Shown here: positions 21,919-34,776 of the stretch, piece by piece | How positions within the stretch are numbered: the first letter of the stretch is position 1 | How the letters are laid out: each line of letters begins with the position of its first letter | From: Tricholoma matsutake | Lineage: Eukaryota > Basidiomycota > Agaricomycetes > Agaricales > Tricholomataceae | Direction: 5' to 3' | DNA: 64,000 bases | Assembly: GCA_026075535.2 (NCBI GenBank) | Contig: AP026542.1 | Location: 5,642,001 to 5,706,000, forward strand | Translations under genes and position numbers: made by a program | Notes under the pieces: generated by a model | Database searches by the model: none | What the model was told of the DNA's origin: nothing | What the model saw: the letters and a program-made list of their open reading frames with translations, nothing else

Positions 21919-21972
21919 TATGTGTAAGGAAGGTATCATGGTTCAAGAGTAACAAACTGTAACAAATTTTGA

Positions 21973-22310
21973 ACAAATTACCACTTCTCTAATTACTACT
22001 TCCCATAAGAGTTTCTCTCAAATGTAAAACCTAAAGTCAATGAAAAATTGTTTTATGAAGGAGCTTTAGGTGCTTGATCACTCAGTTTTAATGGAGGAGG
22101 AAAGTTATTAGAGTTGCAACGAGTGTTTGAGGCTGATTTACGGGTATTGCCGAAAATGGGTATATGATTGATCTAAACCCAATAACGCCTCCTTAGAAAT
22201 TAAATGATCGAGCACTTATAACCTCTTTGGAACACAATTCTGCAAGCTTTGGGTTTTACATTTGAGAGAAATACTTACAGGAAACAGTAATTAGAGAAAT
22301 GGTCATTTGT
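21973..22310. repeat. Foldback (MITE-like) element
   Basis: The arms 21,973-22,036 and 22,247-22,310 are inverted copies with 55 of 64 matching positions. The similarity continues inward in weaker form (near GTGCTTGATC at 22,070-22,079 against the complement around 22,208-22,217). No ORF lies in the loop. Target duplications could not be assigned. A separate perfect 9-bp hairpin lies at 22,326-22,348. Confidence 0.7.
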
Positions 22311-22579
22311 CCCGATTTGTCACTCCTCAACCACGTGATGTGGTTGAGCCCCTAGCACTGGCAGAATTGTTGGACTCGGAGCATTTTCTCGAATTCCTTA
22401 ACAGCATCGACATCCTTGTTGCTTACTTTAAAAGGCCATTATTGGCCAAGTTGATGCGAACATCGTAAAAGTTCACTGGGAATGACATCTCAGAACCAAT
22501 GTGAATTCAGATAAGAGGCAGCGATGAATTCTGATCGATAATTAATTTTCATCTTTGTTCAACTTTACTCATCCTTCAT

Positions 22580-23751
22580 ATGGCCACCATTCCTCCACCA
22601 GGTCAAGTCAAATCGCATAAGCCCCAAAAACCACGCCCTAAACTTCCGCTATCTATTTTCAATCCTCCAAATACAGGAACATCGGATGTCTTGCCCTTGG
22701 CCAGTCCGAGCAATGTCCATCCTACGACCGTCATCGATGCCAACGTGATCTCTTTCGATGGAGATCTTAGCCTGACTCAATGGAAAAAGGAAGCTGGCCA
22801 AGTGCTGGGTGGTCGACTTGGTGGCGTCGTGCTGTCTCTTTCAGGAGCAAATCTCCAGGAAGGGATTGACCGGTGCGTATCTACTTTTAGACAAACGTGT
22901 TGGATATCGAAGGTTGTCATTGCAGGTTGCGGTCAAGTGAAAATGCCACCCCGATCATTTCACTCGTGGTACCCTTCAATTTAGAAGATAAGGAGCACAC
23001 GATGCCATCCTCGCCTGTCTTAACGTCGCTTTCCACCGTATTTCACAAAACTACCCCCGAGGGGGTAGCCAGCTTGAAGTGGGCGCTCGAGTGCGGCAGA
23101 CCTGTAGATATCGATCTACAGGCTCCGATCTCTGATGCGGTGTTGGAGGACTTTGAGGATATCGTTTCGAAGGCTTCATATGGCTTGTCCAAGGTTCCAC
23201 CTATCGTTCTGTGTGCGTCCATAGCATTTAAGCTTTGAACCGGACGTCTTATGACTAACTATTTATAGCTAATATCCTTCCCCCTCCTCATGACCTTGAA
23301 CTACCCATTGTAAAACTGATGAATCATCCGACTTACCTCGCATTCCAATCGCAGACAGCCGCATTATCTCTGTTACCAAACCTCTATGTGAAATATATTC
23401 CTCCATCGTGGAATGCACCCACACCTCCCACACCCTCCATGAAACCATCCGACGCCGAATCCAAGCATAAACAGGAATGGAAAAGAAGGATCAAGATGTA
23501 CCGTAAGTTTCGCTACTCCTTTCGTCCTGTGGGTGTCTACATTATATTACGCAGTGAGCCCAGTGGTAGAAGCGTTTGGGTACCAGAGGATAATCTTCGG
23601 GTCTTCCCCTTGTCCTACTTCCAAAGCACCTTCCAATGCCAGTGATTGGTATGAGATAGCCAGGGAGTCTCTAGCTGAACTTGGCATTGAGCAGGAGTCG
23701 ATTGATGCTGTATTTTTCAGTAATGCAAAGGCAGTTTACGGATCGCATTAG
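22580..23751 (+). CDS. Amidohydrolase-like TIM-barrel protein
   Basis: Exons by eye: 22,580-22,872, 22,926-23,212, 23,269-23,502 and 23,555-23,751, which gives 336 residues. All introns are GT-AG and 52-56 bp. The protein starts with a Pro/Lys-rich segment, then IDANVISFDGDLSLTQWK. It ends with YQRIIFGSSP, a WYEIARESLAELG helix and SIDAVFFSNAKAVYG, the pattern of the last strand and helix of amidohydrolase-related proteins (PF04909 type), where metal-dependent hydrolases end N-A-x-x-x-Y/F. The classical HxH metal pair near the N terminus is not visible, so it may not bind metal in the usual way. Substrate unknown. Good reading frame over all exons suggests a living gene. Confidence 0.75.
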
Positions 23752-24187
23752 GGCTACTCGTGCTATATATACATCCTTGATTGAAAGCATGTGGTCTGAA
23801 TTCCCTGTATATATGCCTCGCAAAGTTGCCAACTAGGATAGCCGTTTCACATTTGAAGATCTTTGAAGATGTGGGTGCGCGTGGGCGCGTTAAGATCACG
23901 ATACAAAGCACGTGATAACCATATTCCTTTCCGGACTAGATTCAAATTGACTGTCATCTACATCATTGTTACGGGAGACTAGTTTTTTTTGGCAAATCGC
24001 CACTCAACTGTCAACTCTCTTGTAAGGGTATCTGATGCCTTCTCCCGCAAACTCCGACCATTTTCCTCATATAAGCCCATAAAACCGTCGCTGCTGTCAT
24101 ATTCAAGGTGCTACAGTGGTATTTGACTCAAACTTATCATCACCAGCAAAGTTTAACTGGTTTTTTTTGCAAGAATGGCAAGATTAC
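23752..24187. other. Intergenic stretch with a TATA word and a copied 16-bp motif
   Basis: No gene. CTATATATAC lies at about 23,763-23,772. GACTGTCATCTACATC (23,949-23,964) followed by ACGGGAGACTA (23,971-23,981) recurs in the same order at 40,993-41,039 in another intergenic stretch. Confidence 0.4.
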
Positions 24188-26719
24188 ATGTCGTGGAGGA
24201 TGGAGAGATCGGTCGAGGCCGCCAAAATGATTCATCGTGCGCTAATTCCCTTTTCAGCCTGGTATCTGGTCTCTCATGAATTAAGCAGAAGCAGTAGGGA
24301 GTCTTCTCCTCGAAGAGTAAGTTGCCTTTATATATTCGGTAGCCGGTGCAGGCGTAAGTGTGCGTAATCTCCAGCCGCAGAAGCGATCGTTCTCCCCCAC
24401 CTCGGACGATGGAGATCTCGTGGTACCACCAATCGCGGACGATGATACGCCTCCACCCCCGGAACGTCCACTCCTTCGACAACCCGTAGGCTTTGCGTGG
24501 AACAACTCTTTATCTTTGAGTACAGCACCGTCCGACTTGAATACATATCAGGCCTCTTTACCGGTCACAGCCTCTTCCAGTAGCGCAGTCTTCCTTCCTG
24601 GGCAGGCAGTCCCCTCTTTACCGCTGCCGACACCTAAGTCCAAGTCCAAGGGCTCTCGGACCAAAAAATCTGACGGAACGTCAGTGAAAAAGAGGCGGAT
24701 TGCTGAGTATCCAGGACAGACTGGGCGTTTTCGTCTGCCCGCATATGATCCAACCCCTAGCACGAGCCCCCCAATACATCATGGTCAAGGCCCGTATTCA
24801 TCCATGTATCGGGGCACCCCCTCTGAAGCCACAGATCGTGCGGTCGGTGTCGCATCTCCCACACCCACTCTATCGTCGTCGGGCGGTCACCATGTTGGTC
24901 CCATCTCCTCGACTCCTGCGCCTAACTTCTCGACTAGAAGCAAGGACCTTAGTCAGTCTGCTGCTCAGAGACCTAAGCAAACGGAAACCTGGACTAAACC
25001 TTCACGCGGTAGAGTAAGGGCCTCCGACGCTAAAGCCAAACCCTCGGGCAAGAGCACAGCATCTACATCAACCAGGAAGACATCGGCCCCCGTCTCGTCT
25101 AATAATACCCCTTCTGTTAGCCTTAATGGGGTGTCCGGCAGCCGCAGTGCGACTAGCGGCGGACACTATCGCCACGACTATGCCGGCAATATGCCTGAGA
25201 GTCACCATTCGTCAGGATCACCTTCTCAATCACCTTTACCGGAACCTCATGTGGCTAACTCTGGAGCCATATCCTCAACTGTTGGAGGTTCGGCAGCTGG
25301 TATGATAACACAAAGCTGTGCTGAACGCTCTACTGATCTTCATTTCACTAGACGCTGTGGATCCGGGAGCAAGACGTGTCTTCCGACAGCTCAGAATGGT
25401 AACACTTCTAATTCAGGATCTACGGAGTGGAGTTGCAGATCACCAGTTGGCAGAAGTGAAAATACGTCTTACAGCCGCAGATGACCCCCAGGATGGATTT
25501 TGGGCTGATGCCAAGGAACTGGTATGTACCTCTACCCATTTATTCAGTAGGTGACGGCCTCGTATTAAGTTGCTTCAGAGTGAGAAACTGCAGGCTAGCC
25601 CTTCCCGAATTGATGGTAAACACCTCTCAGTATTCAGCAATGATGTCTATTAATCACTTCATCACAAAGGACCTGCGAAGGCCTATACTCTACGTGGCAG
25701 ATACCGACAATTTTTTTTGAGAGTAACAGCAGAAAACGTAGATGAGCACATATCAGCGAACCTTGTGGTCAAGCCAGACAGAACGCTGGATATTGTTGTG
25801 GAAACGGTTAGTAGGTTCTGTAAGCCATGACATCATCCTCATTTGAGTTTCTGCAGCTTCCCATTCCAGGGACTGTGCCTCTACCTCCTCAAATTCCAAG
25901 GGACCTTAGGAGTGCAACGCCCGAATCAGATCCATCATCTCCTGTTACAGCTGAAAGACAAGATTTCTATGCCGCACTTCCAGGGCACAAACACAGTTAT
26001 AGTCGTCCGCAGCGGTCACCATCAGCATGGTCATCTAATCGCGACGCGTCTCCCCGCAGTACTTCGCACGCTTACCCATCGTACGAATCAACTAGAACGG
26101 GAGTTTCCGGTAGCACTGTGGCTATAACCAAGACTGGACTTGGCAAGGAAACTCGTGGATACGAATCCCCCACCTCTGATGGAGATCCCGATGAGGTGCA
26201 CGAAACTATTTCGAAAGCGATTGATACCATTATCCAGAAAGATCCTGGATGGGTGGTCTTTTTCAGAGCCAAAGCTGCCCCTCAACGGGTCTCGGAAGTT
26301 TTAAAGCATTATCGATTTGTACAGCGTATGATGGATGAGTGGGTAGAAAAGAAGGCACCTTTTAGGACATCTCATCATGTTGTCGAAGCAGTGAGTATAG
26401 CGGGTTTTGATTTGGATTTGCTCATTAATAATGCCATCCTAAGAGCCACATCACTCGAGCGTTGCACATCGATGATCCGAACTACAGCTCGGCCTGCACG
26501 GAGACTCTTGCACTACTTGCGCTCTATGGACCTCAGGGTCAACGTTACGAAGATAGCCGCATCGTGGCCATGGTTAACGACACGAGTGATCCGGAATACA
26601 ACGCGAAACCAATCAAACGCATGTTGCATTTATTGCGAGAGATCGATGAGCGTTGGAAGGAGCATCCACCAGGTACAGGCTCCTCTGATTCGGCAGGCCC
26701 GCGTGGCACGGGCAGATAG
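24188..26719 (+). CDS. Large disordered protein with a helical C terminus, unknown function
   Basis: Exons by eye: 24,188-24,316, 24,381-25,299, 25,352-25,521, 25,579-25,615, 25,670-25,806, 25,857-26,390 and 26,444-26,719 (2,202 nt, 733 residues). All introns are GT-AG, and one exon is only 37 nt. Residues about 44-350 are Ser/Pro/Thr-rich with basic patches (PTPKSKSKGSRTKKS, VKKRR), likely disordered and possibly nuclear. A middle helical part (VFRQLRMVTLLIQDLRSGVADHQLAEVKIRL) and a C-terminal block (TIIQKDPGWVVFFRAKAAPQ, RVSEVLKHYRFVQRMMDEW, then RMLHLLREIDERWKEHPPG) look conserved. I recognise no domain with a named activity. The start is uncertain; an upstream in-frame start at 24,116 is possible. 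Confidence 0.68.
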
Positions 26720-27346
26720 CTACACAGCTCCGTAGTTCAAGCGTGATAGGTTGAAGTTTTTTCCTTGCTTGACGTTCCTCGTGGACGTTAGCATAAAGGG
26801 CCAGATTCGAGACCTGGGCTAAACTGATTATCACTGTACTGCAGTGGCAACTGTGGAAGTCTGTTGCTGGCGCGCAATGGCAAGAGTAGGGCTCGGGCGA
26901 CGACTTGCTGGTAGGGATTTGCCCATGATGTTTCAAGTTGGGACTGGAGATCAGGGAGCACATTGCTCTATTTCTGCATTGCTGGACATTACCGTGCACC
27001 CCAACACGAGGCTTGTTTGGAAGCTTTGTGAAATACCATAGAGATAAAATAAGCAAATGCGCTTCCTGAGATCTATCGATATACATTTCGCGCAACGGGG
27101 TTTATGGCAGGCGACCGACTTTATCCAAAACCGCGACACGCGGGGACGCGCCGGGCTACATCCTCTTTCTCGAACAAATTAACCATCTCACCAAATATCA
27201 TCTTTAGCACAATTCTCTCTGAAAGTACATTTTCTATTCGAACACTGTATGTTAACGACTAATTAGGAATAGCACGTGACGTTCGTTGGCTATGGATGAA
27301 TTTTAGCTTGAAATATACCTTGCTAGGCAGATCAATATTCCTGATC
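26720..27346. other. Intergenic region and promoter of CCT6
   Basis: No coding sequence is supported. Short frames on either strand lack splice logic or family likeness. The last 150 bases before the CCT6 start (GCACGTGACG at about 27,271) probably hold the promoter. Confidence 0.4.
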
Positions 27347-29430
27347 ATGTCGTCCAGTATTGAACTCATCAACCCCAAGGCTGAAAGTGTTCGACGAGCA
27401 GCTGCCCTGCAGGTATTTATGTTTCTTCAGAAAAGAACTTGGACCGACTCTTTTTGTCCAGGTCAACACCAATGGAGCCATGGGTCTGGCAAATGTAGTG
27501 AAGGGCAATCTAGGTATGTAAAACGTGTCTTCTGGACGGAGACATCAGGAATAACACGTCGATATATAATAGGGCCAAGAGGTACCCTCAAAATGCTGGT
27601 AGATGGCGCTGGGCAGATCAAGATGACCAAGGATGGAAAAGTTCTGTTATCAGAAATGCAGATCCAAAATCCCACAGCTGCAATGATTGCTAGGACGGCT
27701 GTTGCTCAGGATGATCAAGTTGGCGATGGTACCACCTCGGTAGTGCTGATGGTTGGGGAACTCCTTAAACAAGCTGATCGATATATATCTGAGGGAGTGC
27801 ATCCGACTGTGATTGGAGAAGGGTTTGATCTGGCGAAAAAAGAAGCACTTAAGGTATGTGATGGGTTGTAGTTTTAGGACGGAGCGTCTGAAACATCTGC
27901 CGTCGTCTCAAGTTCCTTGATGAATTCAAGCAACCTTCAACGTTGGACCGCGCGACGCTGATCAATGTTGCGAACACCTCCCTCTCCACAAAGCTGAGTG
28001 CTGTTATGGCAAAGCAACTAGCTGCAGATGTTGTAGATGCTGTCGCTGCTATCCGGCCTCCGCCCCCTCCACAAGGTGTGCAGTTGTTTCGGTGTGTTTG
28101 AGATAAGTACTAATCATACGGACAGACGTTCCAGATCAGTGGCGCAATCCAATTGACCTGCACATGATAGAAATCATGAAAATGCAACATCGAACCGCCT
28201 CGGAGACTCAGCTTGTCCGGGGCCTTGTCCTTGATCATGGCGCCCGACATCCTGACATGCCCAAGCGTCTCGAAAACGCGTTTGTCTTGACGTTGAACGT
28301 TAGTCTGGAGTACGAGAAGACGTACGTCAAAACCACATTTCCGTTCATGCGTGGTTTCTTAGACCCTCTGACTGTAGTGAGGTCAACTCAGGCTTCTTCT
28401 ATTCTTCGGCTGAACAACGAGAAAAACTAGTCGAGTCTGAACGAAGATTCGTAGACGTCAAGGTCAAAAAAATTGTCGATCTTAAGAACTTGGTATGCGA
28501 CCAGGCTGTAGATGCGAAGGAGAAGAAGAAAACCTTTGTAGTTATCAATCAGAAAGGAATCGATCCCCTCAGTCTTGATATACTGGCTAAGAATGGCATC
28601 CTTGCACTTCGACGTGCAAAACGGCGAAATATGGAACGGTGCTTCCTCCCACAACTGATGGTTCCATCTGTTTGCTGATGTCACTTGCAGGCTGCAGTTC
28701 GTTTGTGGTGGGATTGCACAGAACTCTGTGGATGATTTAACGCCATCGGTCCTGGGTTGGGCTGGCCTAGTGTACGAACACACACTTGGAGAAGAAAAGT
28801 TCACTTTTGTTGAGGAAGTGAAATCCCCCAAGTCGGTCACCTTGTTAATCAAGGGACCTAACGCGCACACAATTCAACAAATTCAAGATGCTCTCCGCGA
28901 TGGCCTGCGCGCCGTGAAGAACGCGATTGAGGATGAAGCCCTGATTCCTGGAGCCGGCGCGTTCGAGATCTCATGCTCAGCTCATCTGAGTGGACCAGTG
29001 AAGAAAGCTGCCAAGGGACGTGTCAAAATGGGAGTTCAAGCATTTGCAGATGCCTTGTTGATCATTCCCAAGACACTTGCACAAAACGGTGGATTTGATG
29101 TACAGGACGTCGTCGTAGCCCTGCAGGTATGTTGTGGTAGTCTTTTCGCGTTGCAGTCAACAGCTGACTTGCTTCGAGGACGAACAAGCTGAAGGCAACA
29201 TTGTCGGCATCGACTTGCAGTCGGGAGAGCCTTTTGACCCCACTGTTGAAGGGATATGGGATAATTACAGAGTCAAGAGACAAATGCTTCATTCATGGTA
29301 AGTCCCTCGATGCAGTGTGTTTCCAGAACTTATTCGGTTTCCTAGTTCCGTTATTGCTGTGAACCTGCTATCTACAGACGAAATTTTGAGAGCTGGACGT
29401 ACATCACTGAAGCCTGATGGTCAACAATAG
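27347..29430 (+). CDS. CCT6: T-complex protein 1 subunit zeta (CCT6)
   Basis: Nine exons (27,347-27,412; 27,462-27,513; 27,573-27,853; 27,913-28,075; 28,126-28,321; 28,378-28,638; 28,691-29,126; 29,179-29,297; 29,346-29,430) sum to 1,659 nt, 552 residues, the normal length of the family. It is one of eight subunits of the cytosolic CCT/TRiC chaperonin, which folds actin and tubulin with ATP. Group II chaperonin motifs are visible: [20 protein letters not shown] (ATP site), [14 protein letters not shown] and [15 protein letters not shown] near the zeta-type apical part, [25 protein letters not shown]-like LIPGAGAFE, and the C-terminal [15 protein letters not shown]. The family has LGPKG and GDGTTS at these places. 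A small proline stretch (RPPPPPQ) before the NPIDLHM motif is slightly longer than usual. It is convergent with SET9, with about 250 bp between stops. Confidence 0.95.
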
Positions 29431-29679
29431 AAACAACTGTTAATTTGTCTTTCTATTTGGCGTTGGAAGGGGCAAGCATGACAAGAAAATTGTTTCATTG
29501 AAATTGGGTGTGAGATTTAGTGGTTATGGTAATGTACAGGGGGAGGAGCGGCTTTGGGAGGTCGAGCAAGAAGACTGAAATATGCGTACACCCATTGCAA
29601 GAGGAAACTTTGCATAAATTACTTGATAACAAAAAGTTCGCCGATGATAAAGAAAAATAATGCTTAGAAGGAATACGAG

Positions 29680-32600
29680 TTATGTATCCGAAATATCGGA
29701 GGAGGAATCCCAACCAGCATGGATGAAGTTGGGAGCAGGGGCAACCTCGTCTTTCGCAGAAAAGGAAGCAGGGTTTTCCAGGGCTGCTCCACAGGAAAGG
29801 CCGGGGTATGAATGATGAAGGAAGCGGGGACGGGCATGTTCATCGTCATCTGACGAAAGAGCGGACGGATAACCATCCGATATCGATATGGGGGTCGATC
29901 GACCAACAGAAATATCAGACGCATTTGCATCAAACTATAGCGTGGAAGAAGGGTCAGATAAACAGTAGGATTCGAAAAAATTCACACGGACCTCTTCATC
30001 AGAAGAGTACATATCAATTTCCCAAGGCAGTCCCGCGTGTGAGGGAATCCTGTACTGGTTATTGCTCGTCTTCACGATGTCAGTGGGAAGAGAACGGTCC
30101 GATATGCCGCTGTTCGAGTTCTCGTCTTCGTGTGACACCGATTTTCGATCGTTTGGCGCGTCGACGTTGCCAATGGCCACGGACATCCATCTACGCTTGG
30201 CAAAGTCGAACGGAGAGGGCTTGAACGACAACGCACTGCGCGGTAAAGCAGAAGCCGGGATCAACAAAGATGAGATAGACAAATCGGGGTCGGGATTAGA
30301 TTCTACTTCAACGATGCTTGCAGGAGGTGATTGAACATCTTCAGGCGTCACTGGAGGCTTTTCATCATCCGATGAGGATTCGTCCAGTATCACCGGTCCT
30401 CCCCAAGCTTGAAGCGCAAAGCTGAGCGGATTGGGGTTGGAGAATAGCTTCCCGCCTCGGAAGCTAGTGGTAGAACGGGGAAGAACTTTTTTGAACTCGC
30501 TGCGACGCCAGTACCTTCTTTTTCGGGGCGAGAGCTCGGTTAGGCCGTCAACCTCAACGTCACCGTCGTTTCTTCGCTTTCGACGAGGGGATGTCCATGT
30601 ACCACCATTGCCCTTCAGCTCGTCGTCTTCAGCCTCTCCATCATTCCGGTTCTTGACTTTCTCCCGTTCCAGAGCCCGTTCTGCCCGAGACGGTCCATTG
30701 TACTGGAGGTCCGGAGAAGGTGCCTTCCTTGAAGATACCGAACCGCTTTTTTCTCCGAATCTACCATTTAAATTCCTAGGCTGGCCCTTGACATCTTCCC
30801 CTTGAAGATGTGCCACTTTCTCCTCAACCTTCACCTTCACCTTCACCGCTCTAGGGGAGGTCAAACGCGGCCGTCCTCGTTTGCGCTTCACTGGCTGTTC
30901 TGGCACTTCGGCCGTAACACTCTCAATATTATTCGGCTGGATTACTTTCTTAGCCTTCGGGGAAATCTCGGCCGCAGAACCGGACTCTGTTTTTCGCCTC
31001 TTCGCTGGCCGTTCATTCGAATCGTAGTCATGCTTCCTGGACTTGGCTGAAGCAGACGCCGCCGCCGCTAATTTCCGGTCTAGTACCGGCAGAGCTTTGT
31101 GCGTCACTCGCTTCGTAGATGATTCAACCGGCGTTGGGTCTTCGCGCGGAGTAGGCAGAAACCCTGTTCCATGCGGTGGAATGCGATTAGGCCATGGTTG
31201 TCCGTATATAGCAAAATGGCGAATACACCTGTTCAAACAACTCAAGCTCAGAGACAAGCACATAGTCAACATACGAAACATACCGAGGACAGTTCTGCTT
31301 CTTCTTCTTCTTTCTGGGCGAGCTTTCGAGCCCAAGGCCCCACACGACTTTTGAATCAACGGAGATTACGGGCAACACATTCCAGCAGGTGGAGCACGTA
31401 GGTAACGGCTTCCCGTCAGGACCTCTCGGTATCTCACGTGCAGCCGGTTCCTTGGACACTTCGACGACATTCAAGGCTGAGGGGCGCGTGCGCAGCGTTC
31501 GTGGTTCGGTTTCCTCTTTCTTCACGGTAATGTCATCCTTCCCCGCGGCTTTCCCTTTGGTTGGCGTCGGTAACAGTGTTGAAACCTTCTCTTTGCCTTT
31601 CTGTTTGTCCGCAGAAAGCCCAGCCGACATACGTGTAGAAGACGCGGAACGAAGGGCCCGCTTGCTTGGCGTACAAGAAATCTCAGCATCCTCAGACAAG
31701 GGAGGGGTAACAAGCTGTGGATTGACACCAGTGGGAGAGTTCGCCTGACTTGCTCGGGCCTTCTGTCGACGCGTCGAAATGATCGAACGAAAGGGAGAAG
31801 AGTCTGCGCGTTTAGGAGTGGACAGGTGATCGTTCCCTGAGGATAAAGAGGTGAGAGAAGATGAGCAAGATGGGAGTCTAGAAGCTGGTGCTGGAGTCGG
31901 GGGCGTAAGGGAAGATTGACCTTCATGCGCAAACTCGGACGGCGGAACAGATGGTGCTAAAGATGTAAGTTCAGAGGAGATTTCGATCTCAGTGGTGAGC
32001 TCAATCTCGCCGTCCGCCGGGATGTCTAGGGCTCCCGCCAAAGGGATATTATTACCGTCTTCGTCATCGCTTTCGTCACTCTCCTCCTCCTTCTTCTGCA
32101 AAACTGCATAGACTCCACGGCGCGTCCGTCTTTCATCCACGTTGAGATCGGAATTTGGTACAGTCTCATCAGTTCCAGAATCAGAGTCGCTAGAAGACGT
32201 ATCTAAATCGGAGTCGGAATCCGAATTGACCTGTACTTCGTCTTCTACGTTTTCAGGGGCGTAGCCTCCTCGACCGCGCTTCTCACATGTCTCACAGAGG
32301 CAGAAACGATTTTTCCGACCGACTTGAAGCAGGGAATAAGCCACGATAAGAAAAATCAAGGAAATACTAACAGTAACCGTCACCATAGTGAGCGGTGATT
32401 TCTTCTCCTACAGCGATAGGCCTGAGGACTCTAAAAGTAATGTATTTTCCCTCACGAAAAAGTTCACAATTGTTATCACAGTCGTGCTGTCATAGGACAC
32501 GTCAGCAAATTCGAAAAAAAGAAGCTTTTCGGCAATTTACTGACGTTGACAAATCGGGCTGGACCTAGAAACAGGTGGTTTTTCTTCATTTGCTTTGAAT

Positions 32601-33389
32601 GTATGACACTAAAGTCCCTTCGAACGTCCGAGTTTCTGAGATCGGTCCTCTTGAGTTCCTTGTCCTCTTCATCAGTCAAATTGGCCATGGAGCCCTTTAG
32701 TTCTGTGATGACGGTGCCAGGGGCGAGGTGGCGTGTGGCCAAAATACAGAGCTCAGACTTGCCGGTGCGGTGGGAATAACGGGACGTGTGAGCGATTTCA
32801 ATGAAACCAGATGGATGATAGAGCTCGAAGTAGCGCGAAGCATGGCTGGCGAATAGAAGTTAAGGGTAGAGAAATGCGAAGAAAAAGTACGGACGCACGT
32901 GGCAAACGCATTGATTTGTTTCTGGGTGTAAGACTTGAGATAATAGCGAATGGGGGGAAGGCTGTCCAAAAGGGAGTTAGCGTGCAATGAGGTGATGAAA
33001 GCTATGGCGGGACACACATGAGTAGGTCGTCGACAGCCTGGCGGATAACATGCTGGACGGGTCCTTTTGAGGCGACAAGCTGTGTGATTGACGAAGATGC
33101 CAACATGTCGTGTCAAGCAAAAAGTGAGACGGGAAAGGCGCGGAAATAAGACAGGGCTTACGCGTCGTACAATGGCCAGAAGATCCCGAGCATCGGTCTT
33201 GGGAAGTCTCCGAGACGGGTCCATCTTATGAACGAGCAATGGCACAGTACCAGTCCCAAGCTTTTCGACAAGAAGATGACTTAGAAAGTCATCATCTTTG
33301 GAAAGGTCCCTCATGTTCATGATCTTTGTAGGACGCCAGGTGAGAGCCCCTCTGGAAGGTTGAGGATTGGGAGTTGCAGGAAGGGCCAT
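29680..33389 (-). CDS. SET9: Histone H4 lysine-20 methyltransferase, Set9/SUV4-20 (KMT5) type
   Basis: The N-terminal DLSKDDDFLSHLLVEKLG block, the helix IRYYLKSYTQKQINAFAT, and a SET domain split by introns are visible: GTVITELKGSMANL, RRDFSVIHSKQMKKNHLFLG, RFVN joined to HDCDNNCELF, EEITAHYGDGYFG, and the post-SET Cys cluster CLCETCEKRG. These mark Set9, which puts methyl groups from S-adenosylmethionine on H4K20 in the nucleus and supports heterochromatin and the damage checkpoint. A long acidic Ser/Asp stretch follows, then basic segments and an AT-hook-like KRKRGRPRLTSP. A zinc-type CSTCWNV lies between. Ten or so GT-AG introns. The direct frame stops at 29,935, but a 57-bp intron (29,935-29,991) ending CTATAG restores an acidic C terminus that ends at 29,680. 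Confidence 0.9.
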
Positions 33390-33618
33390 TGGATATAGAA
33401 TATATATAAAAAGGGAGACGAAGGGGAGAGGAGATGAGGGGAAGAGGAGAAGAGGAGATGATAGTGTGGCGAGAAGGCGATAGTTTGAAATGAGCCGGCC
33501 TGTGCGCGTCTTGTGCTCCTCCAACAATTTTCTGACGCGCACAGCTTAGGTAATCTCCGCGTCGCGTTATATATTCTTATTGATCCTATCAAACTTTAAT
33601 TACAAATACTACTTATTA

Positions 33619-34776
<1,158 letters not shown>

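Noticed and set aside
29935..31359. SET9 ending at TAG 29,935
   Set aside because: A good GT-AG intron removes this stop and the same frame goes on for about 80 protein-like codons.
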